From Tenrec ecaudatus (lineage: Eukaryota > Chordata > Mammalia > Afrosoricida > Tenrecidae): a stretch of DNA of 64,000 nt. The notes under the pieces are model-generated. The model worked only from the letters and a program-made list of their open reading frames with translations. It was not told where the DNA came from and made no database searches. Below are positions 55,241 through 64,000 of this stretch, in pieces. The stretch's first letter is position 1; the number at the start of each line of letters is the position of its first letter. The position numbers were made by a program, and so were the translations under genes. The stretch covers positions 142,448,025-142,512,024 of the forward strand of contig NC_134539.1 in assembly GCF_050624435.1 (NCBI RefSeq), read 5' to 3'.

Positions 55241-56593
55241 TTTGTAGGAGAAGAAGTAAAAGAGATGTTTCTTATATATCCCATAACTCTTACTACTTTA
55301 TTCATTTATTTTGAGCTACATTTGCTTTCTCCTGCTTTAGGGCTAAAAGTTTACTGTTTCTTTTGCTTGTAATGTTACCTCCTTAGCTTCAATGAGATCT
55401 TAACTGCAAAGTTGCCTTCTCTATGTTACAGATACCTTAATGTTATGATTTGAATTTCATTCCTTCAAAATAGGTGTTGGATACTCCTATTTTTAATGAT
55501 TGTTTTGTGACTGTTTGAAATGTGAAATACTTTCATCTGTTTAAAATTATTTCAATTATTATCAAGCTTATGTTTTAAACAACACTTTTTTAAAAGGATT
55601 AAAATAAAATATTTAAATTTAAGGTTTGATTTGGATGTCATTCCTGTTACTTAATACAAGGATATGTAAAAAAAAAAGTATTGGATTTTAGTTCATATAA
55701 ACATGGTTTTATTCCAAATAAAATATTTTTAAACATGTTTCTGTAAGTAGGGGATAGCTACAGTTAAGTTCTCTTAATTTTATTTGACAACCTTAAAAAG
55801 AAACACCAATCTAAATGGTGTCTTCTGAGGAACTCTGCTGGACCAATGAAATTCAAGGGCACAGAGGTTAGCTCAGTAGGTTATAGCAACTATTTGGGTA
55901 ATCTTCAAGGGTTAAACTTGATAGATTTTCCTTGAAGGTCACAGGACAGTCTTGAGGGCTTTTTATGAAGAAGTTTTAAGAAAATGAAAAACTAGGCTGA
56001 CAACAAAAAGACCCATGAGAATTCCTGGCCCTCTTTACCCCCATTATGAAAATGCATGTGCTAATTCCTATGAGAATTTTGTTGGGAAGTCTTACTTCAT
56101 TCACCCTACAGTCATCTCCTCACTTCAGACTTCTTTTTGTTCTCCAAAAGCTAAAGAACAATGAAAAGGAATGGGATTTGAGTTCCTTGAAGATACCCAA
56201 ACTACTGTTTTGATGTGATTTAAATCGAAGAATACAGAGTTCTTTAGTCAGAGTTTGGGTGATGGCAACACCACTTTCAGAAGTTTATAACCTATAAATG
56301 GAAGCTATGTCAAGAAACAATTGCTTCACATTTGGAATTTTTTATTAATAAAGGTTTCTATGAATTTTTAATTTATTCATATAAGATATATTACTTATAA
56401 TCTTACATTTGTAAATCTAAGAGTATGCAGTGAAGAAAAAGACATTTAGAAAATGTATTCTCGTGAAAAATTAACAGATTTAATAGTGAATTTATACATA
56501 TATATTTTTCAAATGCTGTATTTTTGAATAGCATCTTTTGATATATGCTAATACACCAAGTTAAAACCATAAATTAACATGGCTGATTTTAAA
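55241..56593. other. Intron 2, no recognised element
   Basis: About 1.3 kb of AT-rich DNA without diagnostic repeats or exons. Confidence 0.35.
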
Positions 56594-57165
56594 ATCTAGA
56601 TCAGTGGTTCTCAACCTTCCTAATACCACGACCCTTTAATACAGTTCCTCATGTTGTGGCCCCAAACTATAAAATTATTTTTGTTGCTACTTCATAACTG
56701 TAATTTTTCTACTATTGTGAATCATAATGTAAATATCTGATATGCAGGATGTATTTTCATTGTTACAAATTGAACATCATTAAAGTATAATGATTAATCA
56801 CAAAACAGTATATAATTATATGTTGTGAATTATTTATTTCTAATTACAAATAAATGAAATTTTGTCTTGAAGCATGGTGTAGCATGGGTAACAGTCTTAG
56901 TATAACAATAGTAAACTACATTGCTACATTTTGCAACAGTATGTGTAAAAAGCCAACGTCAGTGCAAGGTTGAAATAGCTGCTTTCTCACCAGATCAGAA
57001 ATTCTCGCGGCAGTCTTTGTAAGAGCACAACAAAGATCATTTTCACAACAAGTTTACTTCTATATTTAGACTTCATAACCAACAATCTGGAAAACCCTGT
57101 TTAACAGATATGTTGTTGGAAAGGGAAGAAGGCGGTGTAACAGTCTCAGACAGAACAGGATATGA

Positions 57166-59526
57166 CTAAAAACACGTGATCCAGAATTTTGTAACTGGCA
57201 TAGTAGAGAAATCTGTTCTCACTGCATCACAGTTAATACGTTCAATGAACTCTTCTTGTGCTATCTCAGGAACATCTTCAACTTTAACTGAATGGGCTTC
57301 TGGCAAGTGCAAATGGGGTGCCAGGTAGATTTGGAAAGTACAATGAAATTTCGTCTGCAAGCTTGCAAGTGTTCTTTCACAGAAATTATCATCGTAACTC
57401 TTTTGTCTAGTTCAATGTCAAATTCCTCAAAGAAAGCAGAGAAGGTAGGTAACATGTAAATTTTATTTTCATCCAATTTTTTTTGTTGCCAAAGCTGAAG
57501 TTTCATTTGGAATGATTGGATCTTTTCAGACAAATTGAGACATGTTCCATTTGGTCCTTGCAGTGATAAATTTAACTCATTCAAGATGGCAAACATGTCA
57601 AGCAAGTGAGCTATTTTCTGCACTTCACTTTTATCACTGAAAAGTGCTTCAAACTGTAGTGTTGCTTTCTGATTAAAAAAGTGTTTTGAGTTCATCACGA
57701 AGCTCAAAAACATGTTTTTAAACGTTTCCTCTCAAAAACCATCTCATTTCAGTGTGAAATAGCAGAGTATTGTTCGGCGCATCCAGCTCGTTGCACAGTT
57801 GCGAAAACAGTCAACTTGTTTAAAGTACTTGCCTTTACAAAATTGACTGAACGCATGATGCTTTTCACTACTTCTTGTAACTCTTTGGCAGTGTCTTCCT
57901 TGCTAATATTTGCCGATGAATCATATAGTGAATTCTGACGACTTTTGGTGACTCATTCAGTACCAAACGTTGAAATCCAAATCAACATCCTAGCATAGCT
58001 GGCGCACCATCTGTGCAAATACCACACACCTTTTCCCAAGAGATCTTATGCTCTTTCAGAAATGAACCAACTGTGTCAAATACTTCATGTGCATTAGTTG
58101 TTTCAAGAAGTTTGCAAAAAAGAAACTCATCTTTAAAGTCATCATCATTAATATGCCTCATGTAAACCAGTAACTGTGAACAGTTTGCAATGTCTGTGGA
58201 TTCATCAAGCTGGGATGCCAACTATTGGAAGTGGAGCAGATTTAATTTCCTGGATTACCTGATCAAGAATATCGGCAGACATGTCATCTATTCTTTTACA
58301 GACATTGTTGTTAGATAAGGAAATTGAATGCAATTTTGTAACAGATTCATCTCAGACCATATCTGGAACAATGTCTTTGGCCACTGACAACAGTAAATCC
58401 TCAGCAGTGAAGTGAAGTTTCATAGCTCTGGTGATTCTGAGTGCCACCAAATATGAAGCTTCAATGGCTGTTACATTTTATTTGTGGTACTTGCCACCAG
58501 TGTCAAAGTCTGGCTTTATTTATTTATTTTTTAAATAAATCATTTTATTAGGAGTTCGTACAACTCTTATCACAATCCACACACACATCCATTGTGTCAA
58601 GCACATTTGTACCTTTGTTGCCATCATCATTCTCAAAACATTTTTTTTCTACTTGAATCCTTGGTATCAGCTCCTCATTTTTCTCCCTCCCCCTTGATAA
58701 TTTATAAATTATTATTATTTTTTCATGTCTTACACTGACCGATGTCTCCATTCACCCACTTTTCTGTTGTCCATCCCCCTGGGAGGGGGTTATATGTAGA
58801 TCCTAATGATCAGTTCCCCTTTTCTCCCCCACCTTCTCCTTCCCCTCCTGGTATCCCTACTCTCAGTATTGGTACTGAGGGGTTTATCTGTCCAGGATTC
58901 CCTGTGTTTCCAGCTCTGATCTGTACCAGTGTATATCCAGTGGTGTAGCAGATTTGTCAGGTAGAATTGGGATCATGTTAGTGGGGGGAGGAAGCATTAA
59001 TGAACTAGAGGAAAGTTGTACGTTTCATCGGTGCTATCCTGCACCCTGACTGGCTTGTCGCCTCCCTGTGACCCTTCTGTAAGGGGATGTCCAATTGTCT
59101 ACAGATGGGATTTGAGTCTCCACTCAACACTCCTCCCCCTTATTCACAATAATGTGATTTTGTTGTTCTTTGATGCCTAATATCTGATGCCATTGACACC
59201 TTGTGATCACACAGGCTGGTGTGCTTCTTCCATGTGGGCTTTGCTGCTTCTGAGCTAGATGGCCGGTTTTTTACCTTCAAGCCTTTAAGACCTCACACTA
59301 GCTGTATCTTTTGATCGAAGTCTGGGTTTTTTGAGGCTATCAGCTTTGCTTCTAAAATAGTTTGTATCCTTGCTGGCAAAGCTCGATGCTTGCTATCAAA
59401 ATGGTGTTTTAGTTTGTGTGGCTTCATAGACTCAATTCCTGCTGTAATTATTGAGGTAAAACCGTACTGTAAAAAATCCTCACTATATTTTCTTTTCTTA
59501 ATGTTCTCTACAAGAACCATTTTCAT
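57166..59526 (-). pseudogene. SPIN hAT transposase, decayed and split
   Basis: The N-terminal exon-like frame 59526-59318 has KRKYSEDFLQYGFTSI and then KPHKLKHHFDSKH, the His half of a BED zinc finger. The Cys-x2-Cys half that should lie between is missing. After the LINE insertion the gene continues from 58505. Frame 58221-57982 holds LDESTDIANCSQLLVYMRHI (first catalytic Asp region) and VCGICTDGAPAMLGC (second catalytic Asp region). Frame 57713-57261 gives the insertion/helical region (FEALFSDKSEVQKIAHLLDM). Frame 57360-57166 ends at a stop. Stops and frameshifts at several points abolish function. It resembles the Buster/Charlie-type hATs from which ZBED and FAM200-like host genes derive, but shows no sign of domestication. 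Confidence 0.85.
58518..59317 (-). mobile_element. Tenrec-type LINE 3' region inserted into SPIN transposase
   Basis: 'aaatcattttattaggagtt' at left through 'cttcaagcctttaagacctc' near 59294. The flanks are aagtctggcttt (58506-58517) and aagtctgggttt (59318-59329), a 12-base duplication with one mismatch. The insertion is therefore younger than the SPIN. It falls right after the PDFD codons of the transposase. Confidence 0.85.
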
Positions 59527-60100
59527 GGAATGGTTTGCTAATTAAAATAATATATAATAATTGCTTTAATAATACAAAAGATGATACATGACATAGTTCA
59601 ATCAGTACAGTTCATTAAGGTTTCCTATGATTTATCATTCTCTGTTATGTTTTGTTTTTTTACATACCTGTTAGTATCACAAGAGGGCCGTATTCACATC
59701 AACCACAGCAGAATATAAAAAGACTGATCAGCATCCAGATTAAGTTTCCATGGTATGGATATTTTTTGCAGTAGTTGATGATTTTACATTTATCCAGTCA
59801 TAATTCATCAAGTGTCATTTTACCTTAAATACTGCTGCTTTCCACACAGTAGCTACTTTTATCCGAGTAGTTGCTTTCAACACGGCAGCTGCTTTGTACA
59901 CAGAAGTTGCTCTCTACACGTGTGACTGGTCTGCATAAATATATCATGGCGCCAATCCTGTCACATACACCTGTATTTTTACAGGGTATAAGTGATGGGG
60001 TTGGCGCAACGATGTCATTACACCAGGTACTCGTATGTGGGCATATCTGCATGTGGGCAAACCCACCTGGAAACAGATAGAAGGGTGGTGTCTTGGTTCC

Positions 60101-60135
60101 TAAGACCATTGGAAATATGTTTTCCAATGGTCTTA
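60101..60135. other. Perfect 15-bp hairpin in SPIN subterminal region
   Basis: The arms are taagaccattggaaa (60101-60115) and tttccaatggtctta (60121-60135), with the 5-base loop tatgt. The right arm continues into the conserved SPIN 'ggtcttaggcgacccctgtg'. Confidence 0.9.
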
Positions 60136-60239
60136 GGCGACCCCTGTGAAAGGATCGTTCGACCCCCCAAAGGGGTTGCAATCCACACGTGGAGAACTGC
60201 TGATCTTGATCTTAATGGTGGTTTGTTTTCCTAGGAAGC

Positions 60240-61254
60240 TTTAAACATAAATACTTTAGATAAAGAAAACTTTTAGTAACATATTTCTGTTGTCATGATA
60301 TTTTATGCTGCCCTATGGTCTTACGTATCATACATTTAGTTATTGTTTCTTGTAGTTTGGGAATTTTAATAAAAATTATGCATGTGCTAATGATACCGAA
60401 AGTTTACCTGTATACAAAAAGTTTGTCAGCTTTAAAGCCAAGAAATAGATGCTAAAAGAAGAAAGGGAATCTTGTGAAAATTGATTCCACTAGATTCTCT
60501 AGAATACATCTCTAATTGGGGAGCCTCATTAAATAGTTAAGTTGTATGTATGCTTCACTTTAGGAACGTCAATAATCAAAAAGTTAGCCTCAAAAAAGAG
60601 CTCTACTTGCTGATGCTATGAATTCCACCATCCATATTTCCCTAGACTTCTATTCTTGTTTGATGTGGCTATCCATAGAGAAAATAAACCAATTTCCTTT
60701 TCCCCCTGCCTTTAGAGTGCTCTGATCCTTAGTCATGTTTTTTTTTTCATTCATTGCTAAATATCTTACTATCAGAAATCATGTTTTTTTAAAACAGGAA
60801 TTCCATAGGAATCTTTAAGCCCTTTCCCAGAAAGAAAGTTGATCATGTTTCTAAACCAAGGCTGAATGAGTTATTTTCTCCTAAGTTCCCACGAATATTT
60901 TATTTTTATTAAAAGAACAAATAACAATGAAAATGTCACCAGTAACGATGAGACTGAAAATCTTGCAAACGCCATTGTTAAACAATTTCATGAAATGTCT
61001 TTTGTAAAATCATTTCATATAGTCAATAAAATATATAGTTGTGATATTGATTAAAAAGATCTAAAGATGCAACTGAGATTTTAATTCTATTTCTATAATA
61101 AAATGGTCTCACTATCCTTAGATGAGTCTATGGTTTTAAAATGTCCTTTAGTTATTTATCTGCAGATTCAAATCTTGGGAAAAAAGTGTTTCATTCCTCT
61201 GCATACAATCAATTCAGATTGGACATAACATTTATTGAGTGCTTAGCATATGCC
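60240..61254. other. Intron 2, no recognised element
   Basis: AT-rich. The small frame at 60866-61054 has no recognisable domain or splice boundaries. Confidence 0.35.
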
Positions 61255-61255
61255 A

Positions 61256-61448
61256 GAGGAGCCCTGGTGATATAGTGGTTTTGCATTGGTTGGGTTGTGA
61301 TCCGAATGGTCAGCAGTTCAAAACCACCAGCAGATCAGTTGGAGAAAGACTAGGCTTTCTGCTACTGTCAACAGTTACAGTGTCGGAAACCCATGGGGTC
61401 ACGACGAATCAGCATTGACTTGATGGCAGTGAGATTTTTGGTTATTGT
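61256..61448 (+). repeat. Afrotherian SINE, near complete
   Basis: 'ggagccctggtgatatagtg', 'ggtcagcagttcaaaaccac', 'ggaaacccatggggtcacga' and 'tgacttgatggcagtgagat'. One of the best-preserved SINE copies here. Confidence 0.9.
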
Positions 61449-61579
61449 GACATGGAATGAGCTATTTTAATCAAACTTATATTAATGTATTACCTTGAAA
61501 TATGAAACTGAATAATTTTCTTTTGTTTATTAAAGATTGTGTTTTAGGGAGTTTTGCTTTCTTGTTTGAGTTCTGGATG

Positions 61580-61925
61580 TGTAGTGTGTCACAAGTTGCA
61601 ACTGATAACTACAAGGTCAGTAGTTCAAACCCATCAACTCCTCTGAATGAGAAAGATGAGGCTATCTACTCCCCTAAATATTTGCAGTCTCAGAAACCCT
61701 AAAGATCATCTTACCTGATAGACAAGGTCACAGTGAGATGAAATCAACGTTATGGCAGTGAGCTTTATTTTGGTTGGGTGTAGTTTGGATTAAAGGTCCT
61801 TGGTGGTGCAGTAGTTAAGGTTGAGGGTGTGGATCCACAAGCCGCTGCTGGAGAAAGATGTGGTAGTCTCTTTCTTAAAGATTCATAACCTTAAAACTCT
61901 TAAGGGTTGCTTTGGATTCTTTGCC
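61580..61925 (+). repeat. Two tandem afrotherian SINEs
   Basis: Copy one (61580-61785): 'caactgataactacaaggtc' and 'ggtcacagtgagatgaaatc'. Copy two (61795-61925): 'tccttggtggtgcagtagtt' and 'ggatccacaagccgctgctg', 3'-truncated. Confidence 0.75.
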
Positions 61926-62184
61926 TCTTAACGTTATGTTTCTTCGTAAATATTTATCAAATTATATGAATTTTGTTATCTTTTAAAAACTGGATATTAC
62001 TAGTTTTGAATAATTTTTAAATGTAGCTTCAGCACAGTATTGTTCAATATTACTTTCTGTGATGATCAATATGTTTTATAAATCTTCATTGTCCAGAAGT
62101 GTAATGGACAGTATTTCCAGCTACTTCTAATTTGGTTTACTCACTTTTTCCACAAGGATTAAAAAAATTTTTTTCCCACAAAGA

Positions 62185-62400
62185 TTTTTTATGCTTACTG
62201 TGTGTCAGGCATTGTTATAGATATTGAGGATAGTTCTTGCTCTTAGAGAGCTCAAAGTTTAATAGAGGAGAGAAGTTCTTAAACTAGTAGTTCATGAGTA
62301 GAATTGGGGAATAGGCAGGGAGGAGAAGAATTCAAATGAATTTTGAAGGTTAAGTAGAGGTTATAGTTCCAAATAGAGAAAGTAGCATATGCCATTTTGT
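62185..62400 (+). repeat. Old L2/MIR-type repeat
   Basis: 'tgcttactgtgtgtcaggca' and 'gagagctcaaagtttaatag' fit an ancient mammalian repeat. Confidence 0.4.
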
Positions 62401-62584
62401 GGAGATCAGAGACTATATAGTATACATACAACATGTACAACTTTAAGAATTCTCTATTGCTGGAATTTATTTTTAGAATAACGCTAAAGACAATGGACCG
62501 TCAATCACTCATAAGCTAGTAAAGTGTTTTATGCCTTGCTCAAGAGTCAGAATTATATCTTTAAAATTACAGAATTTTAGAGCT

Positions 62585-64000
62585 ATGTTGCGCCCCCACC
62601 CCCGAAGAATGTAATACAGAGGACAACACTGAAAATATAGCCCGGGAGAGTGGCAGTGGTGGGTTCCTCCAGACCACAGGGTGCAAATTAAGAGGGAGGG
62701 AGGGAGAGAGAACACAAACCTCATTAGGGCCCACCAAGGCCTGGAGACAACCTCCCTGCTCAGAACAGCCAATGCTACCCATAGCATATGGGAGATATGG
62801 AAACACTGGGTGGAAAGTATGCCCTGACTGCCCCATGCACAGCAAGGCGAAACATGAAGGAGTGCAACAGGGCAGCAAGGGAAGCAAAGTAACAAAGTCC
62901 CCAAGGAATCCTGAAAATCGACTTCTGACTCTGGGACAAGGCTTGGCACTTCATTAGACCTGACTGGAAACCACTCATAAGGGTCAGCAGACATACCTGG
63001 AACTATTTATCATTTTTTTTTCTTTCTTTCTCTCTATGTCTATATAAGATAGTCAGGACAAACAATCCTGAGGAGAAAACAGTGGAACCAGTGGTCCCAG
63101 GCGTACATGGAAGATGAGGGGGTGGGGAAGGGCAGTCGAGAGCCAACAAACTCGGATATAAGGGAACAACAAGAGATCTAAAATAGATGGTGAGAAGGGC
63201 ACATAATGCCTAGTGGGGTCTGATCAAGTGCAATGTGTCAAGAGGAATTACAGAGCCAAGAATAGAGGGTCAGCATGATATTGGAACAGGAGGAAGGTGG
63301 AAGGAAATAGAGGAAAGAAGTAGGAGGGAAAAGCTATTTATAGCGGTATAGCTATAGGCATTTATATATGTAAATATATTAACTTATAGTGAAAGGGATA
63401 GAGGTCAATTTACATGTATTTATGAGTATTATGATAGCAGAGGGACATTGGGCCTCTACTCAAAGGCCTCCCTAATAAGGGTGTTTTGTTCTAATAACCT
63501 AGTACTACTCTTTGATACTCACCTTCCTGACACGATCAATGAAGACAAAATGGGTGCATAAGCAAAGGTGGTGAAGAAAGCAGATGGTGCCCAACTATCA
63601 AAAGGTACAGCGTCTGGAGCCTTAAAGGCTTGAAGTTAAACAAGCAGCCACCTAGCAGGGAAGCAAAAAACCCCACATGGAGGAAACACACCTATCTGTG
63701 TGGCCATCAGGTGTTGATGGGATCAGGTATCAAAAGATCCAAAGAAAACAATTATATTGATGTAAAAGAGCAGGGTTAGAGTAGAAACAAAAGCCCATCT
63801 GTAGACAATTGGACATCTCCCCCACAGAAGGGTAACAAGGAAGGGGGGATTCAATCAGGGTGCAGTATAGCACCAACAAAACATACATCATTCTTCTAGT
63901 TCCTGAATGCTTCCCACTCCCCACCCCACTATCATGACCCCAGTTCTACCTTACAAATCTGGCTAGCCTGGAGTACACACATTGATCCAGATAAGAGTTC
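62585..64000 (+). mobile_element. Tenrec-type LINE 3' region, cut by the window end
   Basis: Sense copy with the most distal (5') sequence of the family visible in the window, from 'agctatgttgcgcccccacc' through 'ggatataagggaacaacaag', the unit 'ggtacagcgtctggagcctt' (single form) to 'cagttctaccttacaaatct'. The 3' terminus lies beyond 64000. Frames on both strands here are repeat-derived and not genes. Confidence 0.8.

Larger units (their letters stand above)
56602..60202 (-). mobile_element. SPIN hAT transposon, full-length type, with both ends and target duplication
   Basis: The left end CAGTGGTTCTCAACCTTCC and the right end 'ggagaactgctg' (reverse complement CAGCAGTTCTCC) match the SPIN terminal repeats. 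The flanks atctagat (56594-56601) and atcttgat (60203-60210) form an 8-bp duplication with one mismatch. Subtracting the ~800-bp LINE insertion leaves about 2.8 kb, the size expected of an autonomous SPIN. The transposase pseudogene lies on the minus strand inside. Most genomic SPIN copies are ~200-bp MITEs, so a copy retaining the gene is uncommon. Established knowledge: SPIN was horizontally transferred among tetrapods, including tenrecs. That this copy is the product of that wave is inference from end and transposase similarity. Confidence 0.85.
49508..64000 (+). other. Inferred intron 2 (continues past window)
   Basis: Begins with the GTAAGT donor. No further splice-bounded exon was recognised to the window end, so the intron is at least 14.5 kb. 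It is mostly transposable elements. Confidence 0.55.

Noticed and set aside
57166-59526. Possible domesticated ZBED-type host gene
   Set aside because: The frame is broken by stops, frameshifts and a LINE insertion, and sits between intact transposon ends with a target duplication. It is a dead transposase.

Overview
This window is intronic and promoter DNA from an afrotherian mammal, most likely a tenrec. The evidence is many copies of the afrotherian tRNA-like SINE (tail like 'cgctatgagtcggaat'), RTE/BovB-type LINEs sharing that tail, a very abundant LINE 3' region ending in 'cccctaataaaatgattt', and SPIN-type hAT transposons. SPIN is known to have been horizontally acquired by tenrecs and a patchy set of other tetrapods. 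There are no prokaryotic features. Most open reading frames are chance frames or eroded transposon fragments.

One host gene is supported, on the + strand. A CpG island (about 10.97-12.02 kb) has GC boxes, no TATA box, and a consensus splice donor after base 11886 that would end a non-coding first exon. After about 37.5 kb, a short exon (49415-49507) carries the start codon and 22 codons ([20 protein letters not shown], then SS) before a phase-1 donor. I could not name the protein. No later coding exon was recognised before 64 kb.

Layout. 0-11 kb: upstream flank with RTE, SINE, LINE 3' and MIR copies and a 189-bp non-autonomous SPIN. 11-12 kb: CpG island. 12-14.4 kb: repeat-poor start of intron 1. 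14.4-49.4 kb: intron 1, dense in nested insertions, including two related ~500-bp solo LTR-like elements in opposite orientation, a 600-bp solo LTR with a perfect 6-bp target duplication, an internally deleted hAT element with a perfect 8-bp duplication, two copies of one mariner family, a second mariner family, two ~2-2.4 kb LINE 3' insertions and a near-full-length RTE carrying three later insertions. 49.5-64 kb: intron 2, with a rearranged L1 and, at 56602-60202, a full-length-type SPIN element with both ends, an 8-bp target duplication and a decayed transposase gene, split by an ~800-bp LINE insertion.

The main interest is a readable stratigraphy of DNA transposons and retroelements. At least three hAT families and two mariner families are present, many with intact target-site duplications, so relative ages can be ordered by nesting.
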